Positions 25,530-34,410 of a DNA stretch of 64,000 bases are shown one piece after another; the first letter of the stretch is position 1, and each line of letters opens with the position of its first letter. A program made the translations under genes and the position numbers. Under the pieces are notes generated by a model. That model had not been told where the DNA came from. It saw nothing but the letters and a program-made list of their open reading frames with translations, and made no database searches. The stretch covers positions 1 through 64,000 of the forward strand of contig JBGUBD010000009.1 in NCBI GenBank assembly GCA_041821185.1, read 5' to 3'. This DNA is from Phycisphaerales bacterium AB-hyl4. GTDB taxonomy: Bacteria > Planctomycetota > Phycisphaerae > Phycisphaerales > Phycisphaeraceae.

Positions 25530-27830
25530 TTGACGAGTAAAGCAGGACGAGTACGGATCGCCGGGGGAGTTGTCACGGCTGTTGTCGTGGCAAGCACGCC
25601 GATGGTCGAAGCATTCGACGGGTTCGATGGCGTGCAGTTCATGCTGCCCGCGGTACGCGATGCGTATGTGGACGATCCGATCGCGATGGAGTTGGGCGAC
25701 GCCCGGATGATCGGCCAATTTTCCATCGTTGGCCCTTCGTTCGAGGTGACGTCCGAGCCGGTGTATCAGCGATTCCATGAAACAAAGGCGCTTTGGGGCG
25801 GTACGACAGTTGCGCGTATCGCCTATTCGCCCCGTGTGGCCGACGACTCGGGTGAAGTGCAGTTCGCCGTGGGGCGGACGGAAGACCCCGACCGCAACCT
25901 GTTTGACTATGCCAACGTCGAGAAGCGGGAGTTGGCGGGAGAGCATATCACACGATCGCTTGCCAGCATTCCCGCGGATTGGGTGATGTACGACGAGCCG
26001 AACTGGGGCTACGCCGGTCTGGTTGATCCCTTTGAATTGCCAGTGTCTGAAGCGTTGCGGGAGAAGGTGCACAATCGGCTCGGCCGGTCGCTTGAAGATG
26101 TTCGCGCCTTCGAGGAAGACCCGGAGGTGTGGCGGGTATTCGTTCAGGAACGTCAGCGTGCGTTGGTTGAATCATTGAAGCGTTGGTCTGAAGCCGTGCA
26201 GGATGCGGGGCGGAAGTCGGCCTTGAACATTCACCCGGCGTCGATGGAAAGCAGCGCCGTGGCCGGCTTCGAGATCGCGACCGCGTTGCATGTGCTCGGC
26301 GACACTGTCGATCAGATTGGCATCGATCCTTATTACACGCTGTTCGTTGAAGATCCGCGTTATGCGGGTTTTCTGCTGCGTCTGCTTGACGACGTGACGC
26401 CACGCGATTTGCCAATGATGGGATGGATCGACAGTGTCAACGGATTGCTTGAGAAATTGGCCATCAAGAATCCGCCTGCAGAGAGCATGAAGCCGCAGAT
26501 CGCCAGCTATCTGGCCAACGGTTGCGATCATCTGGCGGTCTGGGCCCATGCCTACCTCGAGTCATTAAACACACGCGATGCATATCTGGAGGTGGTGCGG
26601 TGGGTGCGGCAGAACCAGTCGTTGTATCGCGGCAATCCAAAAATGATGACGGATACGGGGATTTTCTACTCCAACGCGACTGTCGCATCGTATGACTTCT
26701 TTCCGAAAGCTTGGTCGCACGGCACGGGGCCGTTTGGCCAGTATTTCACCGCATTGAACACGTATTACATGCTGACCGCGGCGAGCGTTCCGGTCCGCGT
26801 GATCTCGACGCCCCTGGGCTACGAATCACAACTCGCAGGCAAATTGGATGGGCTGCGTCGCCTGGTGGTTATCGATGCGGTTGTGATGACGGATGATGAG
26901 ATTGATGCGATTGACAGTTGGGTGCGATCGGGCGGGGAGCTGATGATCATCGGCGACCCCGGCCGACTGACCGAACACAAGCAGACGCGCGACGGCGGGC
27001 TGGCGGGGCGGTATGGCATTCAACTGACGGATGTGCAGCCACGCGAGGGGCTGCAGTTTACCGACGCTTGGCCAACTGGTGTCAACAGCGTACACAGCAT
27101 CGCGCTGGACGGGAGCAACGAGTCGGTGTTTATCGATCGATACCAGTCGAATCGGCAATATGCATTGGATCCGGATCATGATGAGCGTGCCCGGTATTAC
27201 CCCGAACGTTGGCCGATGCATATCCGCAGCGGCGCGCTTGAGCCGACCACGACGTATGAAGATCCGCAACGACGCGACTGGCTCGCGCGTGGGGCCGCTG
27301 GGCTCGAGAGCGATGACAACGCTGTGGTACTTGCTCGGTATGCGGACGGTGAGGCAGCGGTGGTCAAGACCTCGGCGGGCGATGGCCGGGTCATTCATAT
27401 CGCTCCGACCGACTGGCTGACCCGCTACCGTGACGCGGACGCGAGGCAGGCAGCTCGCACACTGCTGCACGAAATGTCGTCCAGTCAGTTTGTGCTGACA
27501 GGCCCGGACGAGCAAGACCTTGCCTCGTTGGAGCTGGTTGTGGCCGAGCGTCGGAGCGGCGGCGATCGGGGGATCGTGGTGCATCTGGTACGTCATGTGC
27601 ACGACGATCAGGGGATCATCCCGAGCGACGGTCCGGTTGAGAACATCAAGCTGCAATTGCCTTTGGACTCTGGCGAGGTGGTGCGGAGTGTGCAGGGCTA
27701 TTCGCCGGACATCGATGAGCCGACGGTGACGTTTGAGCAGAATGGTGAAACAGTTGAATTGATGTTTGAAGCGGTTGACGTTTATACCGCAGTGTTGATT
27801 TGGACTTCACCGCGTTCGGGCGATCGCTGA
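25530..27830 (+). CDS. Secreted glycosidase-like protein with GH42-like architecture
   Basis: I chose a TTG start at 25530 because AGGAG (25518-25522) lies 7 nt upstream and a signal-like segment follows (RIAGGVVTAVVVASTPMVEA). The in-frame ATG 25509 would overlap the preceding gene and lacks such a site. The 766-aa protein has a barrel-like region (to about residue 370) with WVMYDEPNWGYAG and DQIGIDPYYT. A Rossmann/amidotransferase-like domain follows (RLVVIDAVVMTDDEIDAIDSWVRSGGELMIIGDPG), as in the trimerisation domain of GH42 beta-galactosidases, then a C-terminal beta domain. The family is not certain. It is the likely partner of the upstream enzyme. Confidence 0.7.
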   Translation: MTSKAGRVRIAGGVVTAVVVASTPMVEAFDGFDGVQFMLPAVRDAYVDDPIAMELGDARMIGQFSIVGPSFEVTSEPVYQRFHETKALWGGTTVARIAYSPRVADDSGEVQFAVGRTEDPDRNLFDYANVEKRELAGEHITRSLASIPADWVMYDEPNWGYAGLVDPFELPVSEALREKVHNRLGRSLEDVRAFEEDPEVWRVFVQERQRALVESLKRWSEAVQDAGRKSALNIHPASMESSAVAGFEIATALHVLGDTVDQIGIDPYYTLFVEDPRYAGFLLRLLDDVTPRDLPMMGWIDSVNGLLEKLAIKNPPAESMKPQIASYLANGCDHLAVWAHAYLESLNTRDAYLEVVRWVRQNQSLYRGNPKMMTDTGIFYSNATVASYDFFPKAWSHGTGPFGQYFTALNTYYMLTAASVPVRVISTPLGYESQLAGKLDGLRRLVVIDAVVMTDDEIDAIDSWVRSGGELMIIGDPGRLTEHKQTRDGGLAGRYGIQLTDVQPREGLQFTDAWPTGVNSVHSIALDGSNESVFIDRYQSNRQYALDPDHDERARYYPERWPMHIRSGALEPTTTYEDPQRRDWLARGAAGLESDDNAVVLARYADGEAAVVKTSAGDGRVIHIAPTDWLTRYRDADARQAARTLLHEMSSSQFVLTGPDEQDLASLELVVAERRSGGDRGIVVHLVRHVHDDQGIIPSDGPVENIKLQLPLDSGEVVRSVQGYSPDIDEPTVTFEQNGETVELMFEAVDVYTAVLIWTSPRSGDR

Positions 27831-27854
27831 GTTATCTATTGGACAGGCATTATC

Positions 27855-28457
27855 ATGAACCCCATCTGCAATCTACATCGAGGCACGTCGTCAGGGCACG
27901 GGAAGGCATTCACGCTTGTTGAGCTTCTCGTGGTAATATCCATCATTGCGATACTCATTGCATTGCTTTTGCCTGCGTTGCGGTCTGCTCGCGAGTCGGC
28001 CCAGCGAGCAGGATGCATGTCCAACCTGCGTCAGATTGGTCAGCTCATTGAAATGTACCAGCATGACAATGACGGCTGGACGCCGGCGGGTGTGTACACT
28101 TGGTTCGGGCAGCCCGGCAGCGGGCCGAATGACCATTATCACATGGTCTGGCGTGTTCAGTTGGAGCCGTATGTGGAAAGAACAAGCCGTGCGTATTTCT
28201 GTCCGATTGGTGTGTCGCATTTAGGTGGGCATCACAGGAACAGTGTTTACCGCTTGAGGCCGAGGTCGAGCAGCCTGCCGCATCAACACTGGAATGAAAA
28301 GATGCTCGTCAACACCCATCCTTCCGACTTTATTCTGATGCAGGACACGTCTCCATTTTATCATGGGCGGGAAGAGAGTCCGCAGTTGTATTTCGACAAG
28401 TCGGTTCGCATTGGCAAGTGGCAGAACTTTTTCAATGAAGGCCAGTTTGCGGAATGA
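27855..28457 (+). CDS. Prepilin-like protein with type II secretion/pilin N-terminal methylation motif
   Basis: A 200-aa protein whose N-terminus has the prepilin peptidase site: [27 protein letters not shown] (about residues 16-42), with cleavage expected before Phe and Glu at +5. The next segment, [19 protein letters not shown], is typical of the H-X9-DG/DUF1559-like proteins abundant in Planctomycetes. The C-terminal part lacks a clear H-X9-DG motif. It closes the LacI-linked run of same-strand genes. It could be a surface pseudopilin; function is not known. Confidence 0.82.
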   Translation: MNPICNLHRGTSSGHGKAFTLVELLVVISIIAILIALLLPALRSARESAQRAGCMSNLRQIGQLIEMYQHDNDGWTPAGVYTWFGQPGSGPNDHYHMVWRVQLEPYVERTSRAYFCPIGVSHLGGHHRNSVYRLRPRSSSLPHQHWNEKMLVNTHPSDFILMQDTSPFYHGREESPQLYFDKSVRIGKWQNFFNEGQFAE

Positions 28458-28826
28458 TGCGAATTGCATTCAACCCCAGAGGGTGAGCGGTGACCTCGCG
28501 TATGCCAACGGCCGCGGCCGTTGAGGCGGATCGTAACTGACCAGGTCTGCTACAATGCAGCCGACGGTGTATGTGGGTGATGCCGTGGGGCGGCGCTTTT
28601 CAAAACAAGGCCTTTATTGCGGATTCAGTGAGTCGACGGCAACCGCAACCGCAACCGCGAGCACGTCACGATGGGTATCTACTTTCACCGCGGTGAGTCG
28701 GATCTACACCCGCGATTGTTCCGGATGCGGTATTTTCAGGAGGCAGACTTGTCGTCGACTTTGAGGGTTGGGGCCGGCTGTGGCCGCGATACTGCTTCTC
28801 AACGACGTTCGGGCTTGCGTTGAACG
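28458..28826. other. 369-bp gap with no supported gene
   Basis: Short overlapping frames exist, but none has both a start with a ribosome-binding site and protein-like continuity. The frame from about 28695 reads as a plausible segment (VVDFEGWGRLW) without a start codon and ends inside the next gene. This could be the remnant of a lost gene or chance. An ACCGCA-type short tandem run lies near 28640-28658. Confidence 0.4.
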
Positions 28827-29855
28827 ATGATCTGCTACTTCGTCTGCAGTCAACACCAGTACACGATCGGGCATTTCCTCGCTGGCTGGGGCGAAGTGAT
28901 GGCGGATCGCGTGGCGGTCGTGCCGTATGAATCGTTGGTTGGTCGGCCGACGATCCCGGCGGCCAGCTGCTACATTTTTTCCGATGTCGAGCGATTGACG
29001 CCGACTCGTCTGGCTGTCGCGATACGCATTCGCGAACATCTGGAGGCGGCGAACGTCGGGGCGAAAACGTCCGATGCACCGCGACTGTTGAATCATCCTG
29101 TCCGTACGTGTCGCCGGTATGAACTGCTGAAGATGCTCCATGAAAAGGGCGTTAACGACTTTCGCGTTCATCGTCTCGATGAATCGCCCGAATCCTGGCG
29201 GTATCCCGTCTTTCTTCGCATTGAAAACGATCATGGGGGGAGCCGCACGCAGCTCTTGCACGATCCGCCAGCGGTGCAACAGGCGATGGCGGACCTTCGA
29301 CAGGCCGGCGTTCGGCTGGACGAGGTCATCGCCACGGAGTTCTGCGACACGTCCGTCGAGAGTGGCATTCATCGTAAATACGGGGCGTTCGTGGTCGGCA
29401 GGCAGATCATTCCTCGACACCTGATGTTTGGCAGCCAATGGATGCTCAAAGAACCGGAGCTGTGGGACGATCAGCTTCGCGATGAACAGCGGACCTACCT
29501 GGAGACAAACCCACACGCAGCGGCGCTTCGGGAAATCTGTGCCGATGCGGGTGTGGACTACGGCCGAGTCGATTACGGCATCGTCGACGGCCAGGTGCGG
29601 GTGTGGGAGATCAACACGAATCCGCTCATTCAACAGCAGGTGTATCAGACACAACGCGACCCCTACACCCATGAACTGTTTTCCGATCGTATACGCAAAG
29701 CCTTCGAAGAACTGGCAGCGGGGCCTGTGCCTAAGGATCTACCGAAGTTGCGCCTCAACGCGAGCCTTGCCGCACGCATCTTTTGCGAAAGGGCGAGTGG
29801 CTGGGGGCGACGGCGGGCGCGAACGCTGTTGAATGCAATGCGAGGGCAAGCTTGA
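28827..29855 (+). CDS. ATP-grasp-like ligase, unknown substrate
   Basis: A 342-aa protein. The C-terminal half has an ATP-grasp ending: YGRVDYGIVDGQVRVWEINTNP with Asp249, Glu261, Asn263 and Asn265 in the places of the Mg-ATP ligands. The middle holds basic segments expected to bind phosphate (RRYELLKMLHEKG, VFLRIENDHGG). The N-terminus (MICYFVCSQHQYTIGHFL...GWGEVMADRV) reads as an intact start, though the ribosome-binding site is weak. ATP-grasp enzymes join a carboxylate to an amine or thiol. It converges with the dehydrogenase unit, 40 bp apart, and may act in the same pathway. Confidence 0.7.
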   Translation: MICYFVCSQHQYTIGHFLAGWGEVMADRVAVVPYESLVGRPTIPAASCYIFSDVERLTPTRLAVAIRIREHLEAANVGAKTSDAPRLLNHPVRTCRRYELLKMLHEKGVNDFRVHRLDESPESWRYPVFLRIENDHGGSRTQLLHDPPAVQQAMADLRQAGVRLDEVIATEFCDTSVESGIHRKYGAFVVGRQIIPRHLMFGSQWMLKEPELWDDQLRDEQRTYLETNPHAAALREICADAGVDYGRVDYGIVDGQVRVWEINTNPLIQQQVYQTQRDPYTHELFSDRIRKAFEELAAGPVPKDLPKLRLNASLAARIFCERASGWGRRRARTLLNAMRGQA

Positions 29856-29895
29856 GCAGGTAGTCGCTTCCGGCCGATCGCGATCAAGAGTTCTG

Positions 29896-31929
29896 TCAAG
29901 GGCGCGGCTTGCCATAGATGGCTTGAGGTCGACTGTAGAACGCCTGGTCCCACGGGCCATGTTCGGGCGGGCCGAGGCCGGAGGCTTTCCATCCGCCGAA
30001 CGGGGCTTGTTCGTGGATGCGCTGGCCGATCGCATTGATGCGGAGGATGCCCGCCTGCGCCGCGTTTTGAAACGCCTGCTGTTCGTGCGCGTTGTCGCTG
30101 TAGAGGGCGGCGAGCAATCCCTGCTTGACGTTATTGAGTTGGCGGATGCCGTCGTCGAAGTCTTTGGCTTCGTTGAGCACGACGATCGGACCGAAGCTTT
30201 CTTCCTGCACCACGGGATCGTCGTGGTTCGGCGATTGCAGGATCGTCGGCTCGAACCAGTTTCCGTGTGCGAGATGGGCGGGGATGCGACCGCCGCTGAG
30301 CAGCGTCGCTCCACGCGCGATGGCGGCGTCGACGATGGCGGCGATGCGCTGTTGGCTGGCACGTGTGGCGAGCGGGCCGACGCGGGTGGCCGGGTTGGCG
30401 GGATCGCCGACGGGCAGCTTGCGGACGAGCGCGGCGAAGGCGTCGGCAAACGGCTGGGCGATGCTCTGGTGGACCATCACGCGGCGGATGGCGGTGCAGC
30501 GCTGGCCGGCGAAGCTGAACGCAGCTTCGACAAGGTCGCGTGCGACGGCGTTGATGTCACAGTGCGGCGTGATGAGCGCGGCGTTGTTGCCGCCAAGCTC
30601 GGCTTGAAGCGGTTTGCTGTGCACGGCGCAGCTTGCGGCGACCTGCCGCCCGACGGCAAGCGAGCCGGTGAACGTGATCGCGTCGACGCGTTGGTCGGCG
30701 ATCATGGCCTGGGCCGGGGCCGCTTGGCCGAAGATCAGATTGACCAGATTCGCCAACCCCGTGACGTTGACAAGCGTGTCGATGAGCAACATCGCGACGC
30801 GCGGCGCTTCGATGGCGGGCTTCCATACCACGGTGTTGCCCCACGCCAGCGCCGGGGCGAGTTTGCCTACGGGCAAGGCGAGTGGGTTGTTCCAGGGCGT
30901 GATGACGCCGACGACACCGAGCGGACACGATCGCGTCCATACGCCATCGGCGATCGGTTGCATCGGTTTGCTGGCCAGGCTGCGAACGGTCGCCGACAGC
31001 AGCGCGAGCGCGTAATCAACCTCGGCGGCCGCTTCCCGCTGCGGCTTGCCGGCTTCGCACATAAGCAGGTCGATGATTTCATCACGCCGACACGCGATCG
31101 CCTCCGCCCAGGCGTGCAGTGTCTTCGCGCGATCTTCCGCCGAGCGGGCCGCCCACGCCGACTGCTGAGCTGACACGGCGGCGATGGCTCGCGCGACATC
31201 GGCCTCGCCGCCCATCGGCACGCGGGCGAGGCATTGCGAGCGGTCGGCGGGATTCCGTCGCGTCACAGTTTCGTGATGATGCTCGCCGGGCGCCCAGCGG
31301 CCATCGATCCAGCCGACCGGTAACAACGGCGTGTGTGACGCTGTTTCTTCCGCGTCACAAGGCGGCTGTGGCAAGCCGGTTTCACGCAGAATGGTTGCAA
31401 CATCGAGAAACCGGCATGCCCGGTCCTGAAGATGATGGCGTGTCGCCGCAGCATGCAACGGATCGTAAGAGCCCACCGCATCGTCCGCGACCCAGACCGC
31501 AAAGCCTGCCTGGTATGCGTCGAGCGCTGAAGCCCGCACGCAGCCATGCGTATGCACGCCCGCGAGCACGAGCGTGTTCACGTTGAGTTCGCGCAGCGTG
31601 GTCTCGAAGTCGGGGCAGCCGAACGCGCTGTAAAACGGCTTGGCGAACACAGGCTCACCATCGCGCGGCGCGACCGCGGGTGGCGGCAAGGCGCCGGCCG
31701 TACCTTTAATGCATGCCCAATGGTCTCGCCGCCGCCAGTGCGGCATTCGGTCGACGCCGTCCGGCCGAACGAGCGTGTGCGTGTGCAGCACGGGCAAGCC
31801 CTTGGCGCGAAAGGCGGTGAGCAACGCCGCGGCGTGATGGACCACCGACTCCGCGGGCGGGTAGAGTGCCGCCGCGCGGAGGTAGTCGCGTTGAAGGTCC
31901 ACGAGTAGCAGGGCGGGGCGGGCGTTCAC
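29896..31929 (-). CDS. Fused isochorismatase-type hydrolase and aldehyde dehydrogenase
   Basis: A 677-aa fusion. Residues 1-190 form a cysteine hydrolase of the isochorismatase/nicotinamidase fold with its Asp-Lys-Cys triad: Asp11 (LLLVDLQRDY), Lys97 (VFAKPFYSAF) and Cys130 (GVHTHGCV). Residues about 205-670 are a full aldehyde dehydrogenase: PWNNPLALPVGKLAPALAWGN, FTGSLAVGRQ, the general-base ELGGNN and the nucleophile in FAGQRCTA, then EESFGPIVVL. Both active sites look intact. The GTG start overlaps the stop of the upstream dehydrogenase gene (GTGA). One enzyme could release an amide or enol product that the other oxidises. The substrate is unknown. Confidence 0.88.
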   Translation of the reverse strand: MNARPALLLVDLQRDYLRAAALYPPAESVVHHAAALLTAFRAKGLPVLHTHTLVRPDGVDRMPHWRRRDHWACIKGTAGALPPPAVAPRDGEPVFAKPFYSAFGCPDFETTLRELNVNTLVLAGVHTHGCVRASALDAYQAGFAVWVADDAVGSYDPLHAAATRHHLQDRACRFLDVATILRETGLPQPPCDAEETASHTPLLPVGWIDGRWAPGEHHHETVTRRNPADRSQCLARVPMGGEADVARAIAAVSAQQSAWAARSAEDRAKTLHAWAEAIACRRDEIIDLLMCEAGKPQREAAAEVDYALALLSATVRSLASKPMQPIADGVWTRSCPLGVVGVITPWNNPLALPVGKLAPALAWGNTVVWKPAIEAPRVAMLLIDTLVNVTGLANLVNLIFGQAAPAQAMIADQRVDAITFTGSLAVGRQVAASCAVHSKPLQAELGGNNAALITPHCDINAVARDLVEAAFSFAGQRCTAIRRVMVHQSIAQPFADAFAALVRKLPVGDPANPATRVGPLATRASQQRIAAIVDAAIARGATLLSGGRIPAHLAHGNWFEPTILQSPNHDDPVVQEESFGPIVVLNEAKDFDDGIRQLNNVKQGLLAALYSDNAHEQQAFQNAAQAGILRINAIGQRIHEQAPFGGWKASGLGPPEHGPWDQAFYSRPQAIYGKPRP

Positions 31930-33089
31930 GGGGCGAGGTCTACCAGAGCGTCATCGAGGTCGGTAGCGATCTGCCGTGCCAGCTCGCGCGTGCCGACGAT
32001 CTGGCTGGCGGGGCCGGCGATGTCGGGGGTTCGCATGCCCCGAGCGAGGGTGGTTTGAATGGCCTGTTCAATGGTGTTGGCGACCACGGTCAGTCCAAAG
32101 CTTTCGCGGAGCATCATGGCGAGCGAGCTGATCTGGCCGATGGGGTTGGCGGTATCGGAGCCCGCGAGATCCCACGCCGCGCCGTGGCCGGTTTGATAGA
32201 CCGCCCGGCCGCCGGGCCCGAAGTTGCCGGAAAAGGACATGCCGCGCGACGCCAGCAGCAGGCTGCCGCAGTCGCCGAGGATGTCACCGAACAGGTTTGA
32301 GCAGACGACGACATCAAAGTCGCGGGGGGCGGCGATCAACTGGTACGCCGCGTTGTCGATTTCGAGCACGCGCGTTTCGAGGTCGACCGAGGCGGTCATC
32401 TCATGGAGCTTTTCTTTCCAGAGCTGACTGATGGCGGGGATGCCGCCGGGCTTGGTGATGACCGCAAGTCGGCCGCTTCGCTGGTGGGCGAGCTGGATGG
32501 CGACTTCGAGGATGCGCTGGACTTCCGTTTCACGGTATCGGCAGTGCTGGTAGGCCGAGCGTTCACCGTTCGGCTGCGCCTGCGTACCGTAGTCGCCGAA
32601 GTAGAAGCCGCCGGTGTTCTCGCGTACGACGATGATGTCCGTGCCGCGGACGCATTCGGGGCGGAGCACGCCGGTGTCGTGCAGCGCGGCGAACGGCCGC
32701 AACGGCGTGAGCTTGCAGTACATTTCGAACTGTTGCCGCAGGTCATAGACAAAGCGCCCGCCGCCGGGGCCGCAGAGCACCGCGCCGCCGACGGCGAAGG
32801 TCGCCTGGCAGAAATCGACGACCTCTTGCGTGAGACATTGGCCGAATTGCCGCTGTGCCTCGTAGCCGATCAACCCGCCGTTGCGTAGGTCGAAGGTTTC
32901 GCCTGTTCGGTCTGTCACCACGCGGAGCACGTCCAGCGTCGCGTCGATCATTTCCGATCCGACGCCTTCGCCACGAAGCAGGCCCATCACGAACGGCCGA
33001 CGCCGCTGGGGCGCGGGCGCAAACCCCGCGATCGCTGCCGTCAGCGCTTGCGCCACATCGGGCGTGTTCGTTTGACGCAGTACAGTCAC
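31926..33089 (-). CDS. Isopropylmalate/isocitrate/tartrate dehydrogenase family protein
   Basis: A 387-aa decarboxylating dehydrogenase of the LeuB/Icd fold. The sequence shows GEGVGSEMIDATLDVL near the N-terminus, RENTGGFYFGDYG (the family's REN-TG-Y substrate segment, with Phe for Tyr), the lysine segment AVITKPGGIPAISQLWKE, and the metal-binding stretch DVVVCSNLFGDILGDCGSLL. The lysine segment departs from the usual DK.NV, so the substrate is probably not isopropylmalate. There are no leu genes nearby. The GTG start has GGGAG upstream, overlaps the ligase stop, and is coupled to it. Confidence 0.85.
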   Translation of the reverse strand: MTVLRQTNTPDVAQALTAAIAGFAPAPQRRRPFVMGLLRGEGVGSEMIDATLDVLRVVTDRTGETFDLRNGGLIGYEAQRQFGQCLTQEVVDFCQATFAVGGAVLCGPGGGRFVYDLRQQFEMYCKLTPLRPFAALHDTGVLRPECVRGTDIIVVRENTGGFYFGDYGTQAQPNGERSAYQHCRYRETEVQRILEVAIQLAHQRSGRLAVITKPGGIPAISQLWKEKLHEMTASVDLETRVLEIDNAAYQLIAAPRDFDVVVCSNLFGDILGDCGSLLLASRGMSFSGNFGPGGRAVYQTGHGAAWDLAGSDTANPIGQISSLAMMLRESFGLTVVANTIEQAIQTTLARGMRTPDIAGPASQIVGTRELARQIATDLDDALVDLAP

Positions 33090-34261
33090 GCATCACTCCC
33101 GGCATTCGTTGCCATCTGCCGTTCGTCAGTAAACGGCTTGAATCGCTTGAGTATGTATACCAGTCCGTCGCTGTCGCGGTAGCCGCAGTCGCCCGTGCGA
33201 TAATAGCCCTCGGCGGTCAGTTCTTCCGCCGGCAGGGTCATGTGCTTCAGCCGAACCACCACCTCGCCTTTGCCCGCCGCGGGCAGCGTGTCGCCCGAGG
33301 GAGACAGGACGGAAAGCGCTACGCCGTCAAGCGGTCGGCCGACGCATTGCGTCGATCGACTCGGCGGCTCATCGCTGTCAACGCATAACGGCCCCGTCTC
33401 CGTCGCGCCATACTGCTGCCTGACCGGGCAACCCGACGCAGCGTTGAATCGTGCCGCCACTTCCGGTGACAGCGCCAACGACGAACTCACACACCAGCGC
33501 AACGGCGCTTTGGCCTGCCGCCAGAGGTCGGCGTCCGCCAACTGTTGGAGATGGGCCGGCCAACTGTAGAGCATTTCGACCCGGTACGTCCGCAGCAGCT
33601 CGGCGATGCGATCGCGCTGGGGAAGCTCGGCCATCGCCACCGTACCACCGAGCGAATGGACCAGCAGCAGCGCGTTGACCAGCCCAAAGCCGTGCGACAA
33701 TGGCAGCAGGCAGAGCCCGGCCGGCCGACGCTCGCGCAGGTCATCAGGCAAGCGCGCCGCAACGCGGGCCACATCGTCGCGCAGCAGCGCAAGCGAGCGG
33801 AAGCGCGGCTTCGGGCGGGCCGTGGTCCCGGAAGTGAACAGCCAGACACCGGCCTGCGAGCCGTGCGGCGCAGGCTCGCGGTCGTCGGCATTGAGCAGGT
33901 CGGCAGTGTGCCGCGGAATCTGTTCGCGCGGCCAGTCCTGGTCGGGCAGAATCACCTGCAAGCCGAGGTTCAGTCCGGCCAGGAGCGTGGCGAGCCAGTC
34001 GACGCTGCCGGGCTTTACCGCGGGGTGATCGTGGCGGATGCGCTGGCCGGACTTGAAGCCCTCGTCGACAAGGCGAGCTTGTTCGCCGGCGACGCGGTCG
34101 GCCAGATCGCCGAACGTCACATCACCATCAGGCGTGGCCAGGGCGATCGCGTCTGGAAACGGTTGGGTTGCCGGCGCGTACCATGAAAAAGCTGATTGAC
34201 CGTCGGCCGTTGATGTGGGATGGTTACGGATCATTGGTCTGCCTACTCTGTCCGTACTCAT
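33086..34261 (-). CDS. AMP-forming acyl-CoA synthetase/ligase lacking the C-terminal subdomain
   Basis: The adenylate-forming large domain is clear: A3 LFTSGTTARPKPR (SGTT near residue 145), A5 QYGATETGPL, and A7/A8 YYRTGDCGYRDSDGLVYILKR. The protein stops about 15 residues after A8. The usual C-terminal subdomain of about 100 aa, with the A10 lysine, is absent. The stop overlaps the next start (GTGA), so the short form seems to be real and not a frameshift. The start is uncertain: ATG 34261 or 34234 are possible, and a longer frame to 34423 would overlap the divergent gene. It may load or adenylate an acid without completing thioester formation. Confidence 0.78.
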   Translation of the reverse strand: MSTDRVGRPMIRNHPTSTADGQSAFSWYAPATQPFPDAIALATPDGDVTFGDLADRVAGEQARLVDEGFKSGQRIRHDHPAVKPGSVDWLATLLAGLNLGLQVILPDQDWPREQIPRHTADLLNADDREPAPHGSQAGVWLFTSGTTARPKPRFRSLALLRDDVARVAARLPDDLRERRPAGLCLLPLSHGFGLVNALLLVHSLGGTVAMAELPQRDRIAELLRTYRVEMLYSWPAHLQQLADADLWRQAKAPLRWCVSSSLALSPEVAARFNAASGCPVRQQYGATETGPLCVDSDEPPSRSTQCVGRPLDGVALSVLSPSGDTLPAAGKGEVVVRLKHMTLPAEELTAEGYYRTGDCGYRDSDGLVYILKRFKPFTDERQMATNAGSDA

Positions 34262-34410
34262 CAAAAGCGGCGCATCAAGCAAAACCGCATCAAGCCTGCT
34301 CACAGAGCGTACCCGCTGCCTCGCAATGGCGTCAATCAATTCGTGTGGTGAAGTGGGGGAGTGCTCACCGTGAAGATCGACCATCCGCCACGATACCGGG
34401 AGAAAATGCG

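Noticed and set aside
28660..28826. Protein-like segment before the ATP-grasp gene
   Set aside because: No start codon in frame and no family match; kept only as a possible remnant.
29833..31173. 446-aa plus-strand open frame opposite the hydrolase-dehydrogenase fusion
   Set aside because: Antisense shadow; the minus-strand frame has intact catalytic motifs in both domains.
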